Shown: positions 20,050 through 28,707 of the stretch, one piece after another
How the letters are laid out: each line of letters starts with the position of its first letter
Position numbering within the stretch: the first letter of the stretch is position 1
Assembly: GCF_004345735.1 (NCBI RefSeq)
Contig: NZ_SLXL01000001.1
Coordinates: 381,876 to 445,875, forward strand
Reading direction: 5' to 3'
Length of the DNA: 64,000 nucleotides
From: Rhodovulum adriaticum
GTDB lineage: Bacteria > Pseudomonadota > Alphaproteobacteria > Rhodobacterales > Rhodobacteraceae
Position numbers and translations under genes: made by a program
Notes under the pieces: generated by a model
What the model saw: the letters and a program-made list of their open reading frames with translations, nothing else
Told to the model about the DNA's origin: nothing
Database searches by the model: none

Positions 20050-20802
20050 ATGAACAAGCCGCTTATGGCCAAGGCCACCGCCGTCTGGCTGATCGACAAT
20101 ACCATGCTGACCTTCAAGCAGATCGGCGATTTCTGCGGCCTGCACGAACTGGAGGTGCAGGGCATTGCCGATGGCGACGTGGCCGCGGGCGTCAAGGGCT
20201 TCGACCCGGTGGCCAACAACCAGCTTGACCCCAAAGAGATCGAGAAGGGCGAGGCCGACCCGCTGTATTCGCTGCGGCTGAAGTTCAACCCCGCCGCCGT
20301 GGGCGAGGAAAAGCGCCGCGGCCCGCGCTACACCCCGCTGTCGAAACGGCAGGACCGCCCGGCCTCTATCCTGTGGCTGGTCAAGTTCCATCCGGAACTG
20401 AGCGATGGGCAGATTTCCAAACTGGTGGGCACGACCAAGCCGACGATCCAGTCCATCCGCGAACGGACCCACTGGAACATCTCCAACATCCAGCCGATCG
20501 ACCCGGTGGCCCTGGGTCTGTGCAAACAGTCGGAACTGGACGCCGCCGTGCAAAAGGCCGCCAAGGCCAGGGCCGCCGCGGGCGAATTGATGTCCGACGA
20601 CGAGCGGCGCAAGCTGGTTTCGACCGAACAGTCGCTGGAGATGGAGGCCGAGCCGAAGATGCCCTCGGCCATTGCCGGGCTGGAAACCTTTACGCTGACC
20701 GGCGATGACGACGACAAGAAGGACGACGAGCTGCCCGATGCGGACAGCTTCTTCAACCTGCCCGATTCGGACGAGGATGAGGACGAAGACGACCAGCGCT
20801 GA
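20050..20802 (+). CDS. DUF1013 / TrcR-like cell-cycle regulator
   Basis: The 250-residue product is the alphaproteobacteria-specific DUF1013 protein, annotated in relatives as cell cycle transcriptional regulator TrcR. The N-terminal half holds a helix-turn-helix-like region (MLTFKQIGDFCGLHELEV) and a second one (LSDGQISKLVGTTKPTIQSI). The C-terminus is highly acidic (DDDDKKDDELPDADSFF and a terminal Asp/Glu run). It probably acts on DNA or RNA polymerase; the exact target is not visible here. GAGG lies 4 bases before the ATG. It is divergent from the RNase T2 gene and ends at a strong terminator. Confidence 0.85.
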   Translation: MNKPLMAKATAVWLIDNTMLTFKQIGDFCGLHELEVQGIADGDVAAGVKGFDPVANNQLDPKEIEKGEADPLYSLRLKFNPAAVGEEKRRGPRYTPLSKRQDRPASILWLVKFHPELSDGQISKLVGTTKPTIQSIRERTHWNISNIQPIDPVALGLCKQSELDAAVQKAAKARAAAGELMSDDERRKLVSTEQSLEMEAEPKMPSAIAGLETFTLTGDDDDKKDDELPDADSFFNLPDSDEDEDEDDQR

Positions 20803-20826
20803 GTAGAGCGACAGGTCCGCGACAGG

Positions 20827-20853
20827 AACCCGGCCCCTGCGGCCGGGTTTTTT
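20827..20853 (+). terminator. rho-independent terminator after DUF1013 gene
   Basis: A stem CCCGGCC/GGCCGGG (20829-20835 with 20841-20847), extended by AA/TT, with loop CCTGC, is followed by six T residues. It lies 24 bases after the stop codon. Confidence 0.93.
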
Positions 20854-20868
20854 CTATGCTTCGGCAAA

Positions 20869-20888
20869 TGGTGGGTTGGCCCCCACCC
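20869..20888. repeat. third copy of the GGTGGG palindrome
   Basis: GGTGGG/CCCACC (20870-20875 with 20882-20887) with loop TTGGCC, flanked by T on the left and CTACGGG on the right, resembles the two palindromes between serC and serA. It sits between the DUF1013 terminator and the recR stop, in non-coding DNA. Confidence 0.5.
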
Positions 20889-20924
20889 TACGGGCGACTG
20901 CCGGGGCAAAGCCCGCCGCCCCGT

Positions 20925-21527
20925 TCAGAACCCCTTGCGGGCCTTCAACGCCGCGCTGATCGTCCCGTCGTCCAGATAGTCCAGTTCACCGCCGATCGGC
21001 ACGCCCTGCGCCAGCGATGTCAGCGCCACGCACGTATCGGCCAGTTCGTCGGCGATGTAATGGGCGGTGGTCTGCCCGTCCACGGTGGCGTTCAGGGCCA
21101 GGATGACCTCTGAAATCCCCTCGTCCCGCACGCGGCGGGCCAAATCGGGGATGCGCAGATCGTCGGGGCCCACGGCATCCAGCGCCGACAGGGTGCCGCC
21201 AAGAACGTGATAGCGCCCCAGGAACGCCCCGCCGCGTTCGATGGCCCACAGGTCGGCCACATCCTCGACCACGCAGATCGTGCCTGTGGCGCGTTCGGGA
21301 TCGGTGCAGATCTCGCAAATCTCGGTGGTGCCGATATTGCCGCAGCGGCTGCATTCGCGGGCGGTTTCGGCCACCCGCTGCATCGCCTGGGCCAGCGGCA
21401 GCAGCAGAACCGCGCGCTTTTTGATAAGGTGCAGCACCACGCGCCGCGCGGATCGCGGCCCCAGCCCGGGCAGCCGGGCCATCATCTCGATCAGCGTTTC
21501 GATGTCCGAATGTGCGTTGGGGGCCAT
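20925..21527 (-). CDS. recR: recombination mediator RecR
   Basis: The 200-residue product has the RecR layout: an N-terminal helix-hairpin-helix ([19 protein letters not shown]), a four-cysteine zinc finger ([16 protein letters not shown]), a TOPRIM domain ([14 protein letters not shown] and later [11 protein letters not shown]) and the C-terminal Walker B-like region ([18 protein letters not shown]). RecR works with RecF/RecO to load RecA on gapped DNA. It is the last gene of dnaX-ybaB-recR, 110 bases after ybaB. Confidence 0.96.
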   Translation of the reverse strand: MAPNAHSDIETLIEMMARLPGLGPRSARRVVLHLIKKRAVLLLPLAQAMQRVAETARECSRCGNIGTTEICEICTDPERATGTICVVEDVADLWAIERGGAFLGRYHVLGGTLSALDAVGPDDLRIPDLARRVRDEGISEVILALNATVDGQTTAHYIADELADTCVALTSLAQGVPIGGELDYLDDGTISAALKARKGF

Positions 21528-21637
21528 CCTGTCCGATCCTTGCGCCGCGCGCGTTCATGCAGCGCCGGGACCGCGCCCGGCACTGCAAAGCATATCGCGG
21601 CAGCGCGCGGGGGCAATCCCGGCCCCCGGCCCGATCC

Positions 21638-21982
21638 TCAGACCGGCAGGTCCATGCCCGCAGGCAGGCCCATTTCCTCGGTCAGTTTACGGGTCTCTTC
21701 CTTGGTCCGCTCCAACGCCTTTTCCTGGGCGTCCTTGATGGCGGCCAGGATCAGATCCTCGACGACCTCTTTATCGTCCGAGTTGAAGATGGAGGGGTCG
21801 ATATCCAGGCCCGTCAGCGTGCCCTTGGCCGTCGCGGTGGCCTTGACCAGGCCGGCACCGCTTTCGCCCTCGACGGTGATGTTGGCCAGGTCGACCTGCA
21901 ACTGGGCCATCTTGCCCTGCATTTCCTGCGCCGCCTTCATCATCTTGGCCATGTCGCCAAGACCGCCCAATCCCTTCAGCAT
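21638..21982 (-). CDS. YbaB/EbfC nucleoid-associated protein
   Basis: The 114-residue product matches the YbaB/EbfC family: MLKGLGGLGDMAKMMKAAQE at the N-terminus, a central beta sheet (ITVEGESGAGLVKATATAKG) and a C-terminal helix. These small dimeric proteins bind DNA and influence nucleoid structure. I chose ATG at 21982 because it gives the family N-terminus; the longer reading upstream overlaps dnaX. It starts 16 bases after the dnaX stop, which is the usual operon arrangement. Confidence 0.93.
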   Translation of the reverse strand: MLKGLGGLGDMAKMMKAAQEMQGKMAQLQVDLANITVEGESGAGLVKATATAKGTLTGLDIDPSIFNSDDKEVVEDLILAAIKDAQEKALERTKEETRKLTEEMGLPAGMDLPV

Positions 21983-21998
21983 GTCGTCACTCCTTGGT

Positions 21999-23747
21999 TC
22001 AGTTGTCCTCGAACGGGTCCCATTCGTCCTCGACCTCGGGCAGGGCCTCTTCGGCGGCCTGCGCGGCAAGGTCGTCGGGGGTTCTTATGTCGATGATCGC
22101 CGCGTCTGGAAAGGCGGCAAAAACGGCCTGTGTGAGGGGGTGTTCCTTTGCCTGGGCCTGCAGGGCCAGGAATTCGGCGTCGCGTTCCTCGGCGATGGTG
22201 GGCGCCCCGCCCGTGCCGACGACGGACACCCCCCAACGCGCGCCGGTCCAGGCCTGCAACCGCTGCGCCAGCCGCGCGGCCAGGTCGCGGGGCGCGTCGT
22301 CGGTCGGCTCGAACTCGATCCGGCCGGGGCTGTAGCTGACCAGCCGCAGCCCGGTTTCCACATCGACCAGCAGCTTGGCGTCGCGGTTGGCGCGGATCAG
22401 CTCGACCACATGGTCGAAGCTGGCGTAATGCGCCAACGTGGCCTCTGGCGCCTGGGCCAGCGCGGCAACTGGCCCGCCGCCCCCCCCACCCGAGGGCGCG
22501 CGCGGCGGCGCATAGCCCGTGGGACCGCCGCCCGGTGCAGGCCCGCCCGGCGCGGGGCCGCCCTGGGGCGCGGGTGCGGGCGGCGGGGCCTCTTGCAGCC
22601 TTTTTACCAGTTCTTCGGGGCTGGGCAGGGTGGACACATGCGTCAGCCGGATCACCGCCATTTCGGCGGCCATCATGGCGTTGGGGGCCATTGCCACCTC
22701 TTCCAGCGCCTTCAGCAACATCTGCCACATCCGCGTCAGCACGCGCATCGGCAGGCGGTCCGCCATGGCGCGGCCACGGGCGCGTTCGTCGGGGGAAACG
22801 GTGGGATCGTCGGCGGCCTCTGGCGTGATCTTGATGACGCTCAGCCAATGGGTGATCTCGGCCAGGTCGCGCAGCACCGCCATCGGGTCGGCCCCGTCGG
22901 CATATTGCCCGGACAGTTCCGCCAGCGCACCGGCCGCGTCGCCCGCCATGATCTGATCGAACAGGTCCAGCACCCGGCCGCGATCGGCCAGCCCCAGCAT
23001 CGCGCGCACCTGGTCGGCGGTGGTTTCGCCCGCGCCATGGGAAATCGCCTGGTCCAGCAGGCTCATCGCGTCGCGCACGGACCCTTCGGCGGCGCGGGTG
23101 ATCAGGCCCAACGCCTCTTCGGTGATGGGCGCGTTTTCCAGCCCGGCGATCTTTTGCAGATGGGCGATCATCACCTCGGGCTCGATCCGGCGCAGGTCGA
23201 ACCGCTGGCAGCGGCTCAGGACCGTCACCGGCACCTTGCGGATTTCCGTGGTGGCAAAGATGAACTTCACATGGGCGGGGGGTTCTTCCAGTGTCTTGAG
23301 CAGCGCGTTGAACGCGCTGGTGGACAGCATGTGAACCTCATCGATGATGTAGATCTTGTAGCGCGCGCTGGCCGCGCGATAGGCCACGCTATCGATGATC
23401 TCGCGGATGTCGCCGACGCCGGTGCGGCTGGCGGCGTCCATTTCCATCACGTCGACATGGCGGCCCTCGGCGATTGCCATGCAATGTTCGCACACGCCGC
23501 AGGGATCGGTGGTCGGCCCGCCGGTGCCGTCGGGGCCGATGCAATTCATCCCCTTGGCGATGATCCGCGCGGTGGTGGTCTTACCGGTGCCGCGGATGCC
23601 CGTCATGATGAACGCCTGCGCGATGCGATCCGCGGCAAAGGCATTCTTCAGCGTGCGCACCATCGCGTCCTGACCGATCAGGTCGGCAAAACTGGCGGGG
23701 CGGTACTTGCGGGCAAGCACCTGGTAGGCGCCTTGGGTCTGCTCCAT
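21999..23747 (-). CDS. dnaX: DNA polymerase III subunit tau (DnaX)
   Basis: The 582-residue product is the clamp-loader subunit. The AAA+ domain has Walker A GIRGTGKTTTA near residue 46, the zinc module with CGVCEHC, Walker B YIIDEVHML and the sensor region ATTEIRKVP. A proline/glycine-rich linker at roughly residues 385-435 precedes the tau-specific C-terminal domain (about 440-582), which is acidic at its end. An A5 run in the coding strand before the linker does not form a standard slippery heptamer, so I see no clear signal for a separate gamma product. ATG at 23747 gives the standard N-terminus (QVLARKYRP). Confidence 0.95.
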   Translation of the reverse strand: MEQTQGAYQVLARKYRPASFADLIGQDAMVRTLKNAFAADRIAQAFIMTGIRGTGKTTTARIIAKGMNCIGPDGTGGPTTDPCGVCEHCMAIAEGRHVDVMEMDAASRTGVGDIREIIDSVAYRAASARYKIYIIDEVHMLSTSAFNALLKTLEEPPAHVKFIFATTEIRKVPVTVLSRCQRFDLRRIEPEVMIAHLQKIAGLENAPITEEALGLITRAAEGSVRDAMSLLDQAISHGAGETTADQVRAMLGLADRGRVLDLFDQIMAGDAAGALAELSGQYADGADPMAVLRDLAEITHWLSVIKITPEAADDPTVSPDERARGRAMADRLPMRVLTRMWQMLLKALEEVAMAPNAMMAAEMAVIRLTHVSTLPSPEELVKRLQEAPPPAPAPQGGPAPGGPAPGGGPTGYAPPRAPSGGGGGGPVAALAQAPEATLAHYASFDHVVELIRANRDAKLLVDVETGLRLVSYSPGRIEFEPTDDAPRDLAARLAQRLQAWTGARWGVSVVGTGGAPTIAEERDAEFLALQAQAKEHPLTQAVFAAFPDAAIIDIRTPDDLAAQAAEEALPEVEDEWDPFEDN

Positions 23748-23814
23748 GGGTCCTCTCGGATTCGCGGGCGGGGCACAGCCTAGGGGGCGGCCGGGGCGGC
23801 GTCCAGCGGGCGTG

Positions 23815-24729
23815 CTATTCCCATTCCATCTGGGAATAGACCTCTTGCGCGTTGCGCCCGGCCAACTGGTCGAAATTGTCCAAGTCGGCAAAGGCCGATT
23901 GGTCCACATCGACCGACCCGATGATATCGCCGCCCGCGTCGATATGGGCGCGCATTCGGTCGCGCAGGTTGGACAGGTAATCGCGCGTGTCGCGGGTGGC
24001 GGTGGCCAAATCGGTTACCGGGCCGTGGCCGGGCACGACATGGACCGGATCCAGCGCGGCCACCGCGTCGAACGCCGCCAGCCAAGCGGCAGAGTTGGAA
24101 AATTCCATCACGCCCAGCACCCGGTCCACATAGACGATATCGCCGGTAAAAACCGTGCGGCTGTCCGGCAGCCAGACGAAGCTGTCGCCCGGCGTATGGG
24201 CCGGGCCGGGGTGGATGATGCGGATTTCGGTATCGCCCAGGGTCAGGCTATGCCGGTCCTCGAACGTGATGTCGGCAAAGGCCGGCATCGTGCCAGAGGA
24301 CGCCGCCCCCACCAGTTGCGACAGCGCCGTCATCTGCATGGAGCCGCGCGCCCGCTGGTCCGCGACCGCATCGCCGGACGCGATCACGGTGGCGCCCTGC
24401 GCCTGCCAGTATTCGTTGCCCAGCCAGCGGTGATCCTGCCCGCCGGTATTGATGACATAGACCACCGGCTGTTCGGTGATCGCGCGCACCATGTCGTGGA
24501 TCATCTCTGCGCCCTTCAGGGTGGCGCCGGCATCGATCAGCACGGCGCCCTCGGGCGTCACGATCAGGCCGAAATTGGCGTTGTTGCCCAGGTTTTCGGG
24601 GTCGCGCTGAACCGTCGGGCCGATCAGCGCGTGCACATTGGGGGCCACCTGCCGGTGGCGCAGCACGGGATCGGCAAGGACCGGCAGGGCCGTCAGCAGA
24701 AGGGCCGCGAAGGCGGGGAACAGGCGCAT
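23815..24729 (-). CDS. exported metallo-beta-lactamase-fold protein with altered zinc motif
   Basis: The 304-residue product has a signal peptide (FAALLLTALPVLA) and an MBL fold: LIVTPEGAVLIDAG, the post-strand histidine region GPAHTPGDSFVW, FTGDIVYVDR and VPGHGPV. The signature HxHxDH is changed to TGGQDH at residues 95-100: His1 is Thr95 and His2 is Gly97, while Asp99 and His100 remain. That should remove most of the Zn1 site and leave a Zn2-like site. It resembles periplasmic MBL proteins of the SoxH/quinoprotein-associated type. GGGAGG lies just upstream of ATG 24729. It lies between the SRP RNA and dnaX on the same strand. Confidence 0.8.
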   Translation of the reverse strand: MRLFPAFAALLLTALPVLADPVLRHRQVAPNVHALIGPTVQRDPENLGNNANFGLIVTPEGAVLIDAGATLKGAEMIHDMVRAITEQPVVYVINTGGQDHRWLGNEYWQAQGATVIASGDAVADQRARGSMQMTALSQLVGAASSGTMPAFADITFEDRHSLTLGDTEIRIIHPGPAHTPGDSFVWLPDSRTVFTGDIVYVDRVLGVMEFSNSAAWLAAFDAVAALDPVHVVPGHGPVTDLATATRDTRDYLSNLRDRMRAHIDAGGDIIGSVDVDQSAFADLDNFDQLAGRNAQEVYSQMEWE

Positions 24730-24793
24730 GATGAATCCTCCCATTGCACCCGAACATAGGGCGCAGAGTGCGATCTGCACAGTGCCGTGGGAA

Positions 24794-24893
24794 GGTGAGA
24801 GGTTGGACAGCGACCCGAACGGGACTCGTTACGGCTGCTTCCTTCCGGACCTGACCGGGTTGGCGAGGCGCTCGCCCGCGCCAACCTCTCGCC
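24794..24893 (-). ncRNA. ffs: signal recognition particle RNA (4.5S, small bacterial type)
   Basis: The minus strand contains the conserved SRP domain IV element GTCCGGAAGGAAGCAG, with the symmetric and asymmetric loops that bind Ffh. The ends pair: GGCGAGAGGTTGG at the 5' end (24881-24893) with CCAACCTCTCACC at the 3' end (24794-24806), 13 positions with one G-U wobble. This gives a hairpin of about 100 nt, the usual small bacterial SRP RNA. The ends are estimated from pairing and may be off by a few bases. It lies upstream of dnaX-ybaB-recR, an arrangement also known from Bacillus subtilis. Confidence 0.93.
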
Positions 24894-24897
24894 GCGT

Positions 24898-24926
24898 TAC
24901 ATAAGCGTCACGCGCCGGATTCGCAA
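24898..24926 (-). promoter_or_regulatory. sigma70-type promoter for SRP RNA
   Basis: On the minus strand TTGCGA (24921-24926) and TATGTA (24898-24903) are separated by 17 bases. A start 5-7 bases downstream would fall at the 5' end of the SRP RNA stem. The -35 resembles the TTGCGC of the rimP promoter. Confidence 0.6.
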
Positions 24927-24933
24927 GCGGACC

Positions 24934-26843
24934 CTACAGGTGAATGCGAAAACGAAGGAACCCGCCCGGCGCCTTGCCCGCAGGTTCGATCGCCAGGCCC
25001 GTGACGCCGGGCAGGTGGTGCAGCGCGCCCGGCCCGGTGTCGAACAGCACGCTGGTCCCGGGCATCGGCGCGAACTGCCAGGGCGAAACGGCGCCGGGAT
25101 GCACAGTGCCCTGATCCGCGATATGGCGCAGCAGGATATCGCGGCTGGCCTCTGTCCCGGCATGGATCACGCTGTCCGGCCCGGTGCCGGGATACTGCCC
25201 GCCCCCACCCGCGCGATAGCTGTTCGTGGCGATGACAAAGGGCCTGTCGTCCGCCACCGGCTGGCCCTGCCATGTCAGATCGACGATGCGCGCCCCTGCG
25301 GATTTCCCGGCCCGCCAAGGGCATCGAACCGCGCCGGTTGGCCCAGATCGATCCGATAGCGCAGACCGTCCAGCACATCGAATTGATAGGCCGGGGCATC
25401 GCGTTCCATCAGCATCTGGTCGGGCTGGCCGGGCACGATCCGGTTGAACAGGCTGGCCGCGCGTTCCAGCCAGGCCCGGACCTGGGCGCCGGTCAGGCGC
25501 ACCGCCTGCACGGTATTTGGATAGGGGTACAGATCCGCCACATGCCGGATCGCCAGATCGCCCGCGGGCACGTCGCTGTAATACTCCGGGCCGCCGCGGC
25601 CCCCGGCCTTGAACGGCGACACCGCCGACAGGATCGGCAGGCCGTCATGTTCGGTGCCCTTCAGCGCCTGCCGGACATGGGCGCGCTGCGCCTGGGCCAG
25701 CAGCGCGACGCAGGGGTCCGCACCGGCCAGCGCGAAATAGCTGTGCAGCGCGCCCGTACAGCGCCCCACCGGGCGGCGCACGTAATCCAGTGTCTCTGCA
25801 TGGGCAGGGGCGGCGGCGCGGGTCACGGCGGGCATGTCGCGGACAAGGGGCGCAACCGTCCCGTCCGGCTGGCGCGCCGCGATCGGGTACAGTCGGCTGT
25901 CATGGTCCAGGATGCGCCAGCGGCCCCGATCATGGCCCAGCGCCAGGTCGATCACGCCCAGATGCCCGCCCCAGAAACCGGCCATCACGGCGGGCTTGCC
26001 CCGGATCGTCCCGGCATCGGCATCGACACCGGGCACCCCGCGATAGGCAGGTCCGGGCAGGGTCAGGTGCTGGTGACCGGCCAGCACGACATCAATCCCC
26101 TCGACCCCCGCCAGGGGGATGCCGGCGTTTTCCTGCCCCTCGACATGGTCGGGTTCGGCCAGCCCGGAATGGCACAGCGCGATGACCAGATCGGCCCCCG
26201 CCGCGCGCAGCGCGGGCACCTGGGCGCGGGCGGCCTGCATGATGTCCCGCGCGCTGATGCGCCCGTCCAGGTGCGGATGGCTCCACCGGGTGATCTGCGG
26301 CGGCGCAAAGCCGATGACCCCGACCCGGATCGGCAGCGAATGTCCGGCCTCGTCGATCAGGTGGCGGTCCAGGATCACCCAGGGCGCGACCAGCATGCGG
26401 TCATCCGCAGGCGTGGCACCGCGCGCGGTCAGCACATTGGCCGAGACAACGGGAAACCCCGCCCCGGCCAGCGCCGCATGCAAGAAATCCAGCCCGTAAT
26501 CGAAATCGTGGTTGCCCAGGGTCGCGACCTCGACCCCGGCGGCGTTCATCGCCGCGATCACCGGGTGAACCTCGCCCGGGCGCAGACCGCGGACCTGCCC
26601 GAAATAATCGGCCAGTGGATTGCCCTGCAGGAAATCACCGTTGTCCAACAGCAGCGCGTTCGCCGCCTCTGCCCGCAATTGCGCGGCCAGCCCGGCCGTG
26701 CGGGCCAGGCCGATATCCTGCGCCGGGCGGTCGGCGAAATAGTCATAGGGCAGGATGTTGGCATGCAGATCCGTGATCTGCATCACCCGCAGACGGGCCC
26801 GGCCCGCACCGGGCCTTTGATCATTAGGGGGCGTCGCGGTCAT
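24934..26843 (-). pseudogene. CpdB-like 2',3'-cyclic-nucleotide phosphodiesterase/3'-nucleotidase, frameshifted
   Basis: The first frame (26843 down to about 25297) encodes a metallophosphoesterase domain (DLHANILPYDY, LDNGDFLQGNPL, GNHDFDYG, HSGLAE, GHQHL) and most of the C-terminal nucleotidase domain. It then hits a TGA at 25275-25277. The family C-terminus (ARIVDLTWQGQPVADDRP, ATNSYRAGGGG) continues in another frame to TAG at 24934. Adding one base in the G4 tract at 25293-25296 restores one protein of about 636 residues, the usual CpdB size. No other defect is seen, so this is a recent mutation or a sequencing error. No signal peptide is visible, unlike E. coli CpdB. Confidence 0.8.
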
Positions 26844-26898
26844 GGGTCATCGGGCCGCCCCCGCCCAAGGGACGGGGAACGGCATCTCGCGCATCTGT

Positions 26899-27645
26899 TC
26901 AGGTCGGCTTGGTCGCCGCGGTGACATAGTTGACGCTGAGATCGCGGCTGGACAGCGACCACGACCAGGACAGCGGGTTAAAGACGAAGCCGGTCCGATC
27001 CAGCACCCGCAGGCCGGCCTGTTCCATCAGGCTGCACAGTTCGTCGGGGGTCAGGAATTTTTCGTATTCATGGGTGCCCTTGGGCAGCCATCGCATCACG
27101 TATTCCGCCCCGAAGATCGCCATGACAAACGCCTTGGGATTGCGGTTGATCGTGGAACACAGGTGCAGCCCGCCGGGTTTCAGCAACTGGCGGCAGGCGG
27201 TCAGATAGGCCAGCGGGTCGGCCACGTGTTCCACCACCTCCATGTTCAGGACCACGTCGAACTGCTCGCCCGCCTCTGCCAGCGCCTCGGCGGTGGTAAA
27301 GCGATAGTCGATGTCCAGCCCCGATTGTTCGGCATGGATGCGGGCGACGGGAATGTTGCGTTCGGCGGCATCGGCGCCGACCACGGTCGCGCCCAGCCGG
27401 GCCATCGGTTCGGACAGCAGCCCGCCGCCGCAGCCGATATCCAGCAGGCGCAGGCCCTGGAACGGCTTTTCCGCGGACAGGTCGCGCCCGAATTCCGCAG
27501 CGATCTGGCGCGTGATATAGTCCAGCCGGCAGGGGTTCAGCATGTGCAGCGGCTTGAATTTCCCGTTGGGGTCCCACCATTCGGCGGCCATCGCCTCGAA
27601 CTTGGACACTTCGGCGGGATCGACGGTGGTTTCGGCTGCTTGCAT
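26899..27645 (-). CDS. ubiG: ubiquinone biosynthesis O-methyltransferase UbiG
   Basis: The 248-residue product matches UbiG, the SAM-dependent enzyme making both O-methylations in ubiquinone synthesis. Features are [19 protein letters not shown] and the LNPCRLDYI region at the N-terminus, SAM motif [21 protein letters not shown], then [13 protein letters not shown] and [19 protein letters not shown], which includes the membrane-contact helix. I chose ATG at 27645 (GGAG 7 bases upstream); an upstream ATG at 27678 adds residues unlike the family. It is divergent from the prolyl aminopeptidase gene; the 71-base gap holds a CACACCC/GGGTGTG hairpin at 27674-27690. Confidence 0.95.
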   Translation of the reverse strand: MQAAETTVDPAEVSKFEAMAAEWWDPNGKFKPLHMLNPCRLDYITRQIAAEFGRDLSAEKPFQGLRLLDIGCGGGLLSEPMARLGATVVGADAAERNIPVARIHAEQSGLDIDYRFTTAEALAEAGEQFDVVLNMEVVEHVADPLAYLTACRQLLKPGGLHLCSTINRNPKAFVMAIFGAEYVMRWLPKGTHEYEKFLTPDELCSLMEQAGLRVLDRTGFVFNPLSWSWSLSSRDLSVNYVTAATKPT

Positions 27646-27716
27646 CACACGCTCCGTTCCTGTCTTTTGGTCGCACACCCTTGGGGTGTGGCACTCCGGC
27701 GTTATATAGGCGGCTC

Positions 27717-28706
27717 ATGGACAAATCCGCAGGCCAAAAGCGCGCATCGCAGGTTCTTTACCCGCCGGTCAACCCGTTTGACCAGCGGATGCTGGACGTG
27801 GGCGACGGTCACAAGATCTATGTCGAACAGTGCGGCAACCCGCGGGGCATCCCGGTTGTGGTGCTGCATGGCGGCCCGGGCGGCGGGTGCAGCCCGGCCA
27901 TGCGCCGCTATTTCGACCCCGACCAGTTCCGCGTGATCCTGTTCGATCAGCGCGGCTGCGGCCGGTCGCGCCCCCATGCCAGCGTGCAGTCCAACACCAC
28001 CTGGCACCTGGTCCGCGATATAGAGATGATCCGCGAAACACTGGGCATCGACCGCTGGGTGGCCTTTGGCGGCAGCTGGGGGGCGACGCTGGCGTTGATC
28101 TATGCGCAGGCCCATCCCGACCGCGTGGCCTATCTGGTGCTGCGGGGCGTCTTCTTGATGACGCAGGCGGAACTGGACTGGTTCTACGGCGGCGGCGCGG
28201 GGCGGTTCTGGCCCGACCTGTGGGGCCGGTTCGTCGATCTGGTGCCGGTGGACGAACGCAGCGACATGATCGCCGCCTATCACAAGCGGCTGTTTTCCGG
28301 CGATGTTATGCTGGAAACCCGCTATGCGCGCGCCTGGGCATCCTGGGAAAACGCCCTGGCCTCGATCGAGCATCAGGGCCTGGCGGGTGAGGCGCCCGCC
28401 GATTACGCCCGCGCCTTTGCCCGGCTGGAGAATCACTTTTTCATGAATCGCGGTTTTCTACAGCGGGACGGCCAGATCCTGGACGACATCTCGCTGATCG
28501 CGCATATCCCCGCGACCATCGTGCAGGGCCGCTATGACATGGTGTGCCCCCCCGAATCGGCTTGGGCGCTGGCGGAAAAATGGGGCCGCGCCAACCTGCG
28601 CATGGTGCCGATGGCAGGCCATGCCCTGTCCGAACCGGGGATCACCGCCGAACTGGTGCGCACGATGCGCGGCGTCGCGCGGCAGGCCGCCGGGCTGGGT
28701 TTGTGA
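27717..28706 (+). CDS. pip: prolyl aminopeptidase (proline iminopeptidase)
   Basis: The 329-residue product belongs to the alpha/beta hydrolase prolyl aminopeptidase family (S33), releasing N-terminal proline from peptides in the cytoplasm. Visible are the oxyanion motif VLHGGPGGGCSPAM, the FDQRGCGRSRPH loop, the nucleophile elbow GGSWGATLAL, and the acidic and His catalytic residues in VQGRYDMVCP and AGHALSEPG. ATG at 27717 gives the standard start. The following methyltransferase begins one base after the stop, so they are co-transcribed. Confidence 0.94.
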   Translation: MDKSAGQKRASQVLYPPVNPFDQRMLDVGDGHKIYVEQCGNPRGIPVVVLHGGPGGGCSPAMRRYFDPDQFRVILFDQRGCGRSRPHASVQSNTTWHLVRDIEMIRETLGIDRWVAFGGSWGATLALIYAQAHPDRVAYLVLRGVFLMTQAELDWFYGGGAGRFWPDLWGRFVDLVPVDERSDMIAAYHKRLFSGDVMLETRYARAWASWENALASIEHQGLAGEAPADYARAFARLENHFFMNRGFLQRDGQILDDISLIAHIPATIVQGRYDMVCPPESAWALAEKWGRANLRMVPMAGHALSEPGITAELVRTMRGVARQAAGLGL

Positions 28707-28707
28707 C

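Noticed and set aside
22595-22612. A5 run in dnaX considered as a programmed frameshift site for gamma production
   Set aside because: The heptamer in frame is A-AAA-AGG, which does not allow good re-pairing in the A site, and no stimulatory hairpin or early stop arrangement like that of E. coli dnaX is evident.
24908-25399. Separate minus-strand reading frame over the end of the CpdB-like gene
   Set aside because: It is neither the upstream frame nor the frame carrying the conserved C-terminus; the family sequence is in the third frame ending at 24934.
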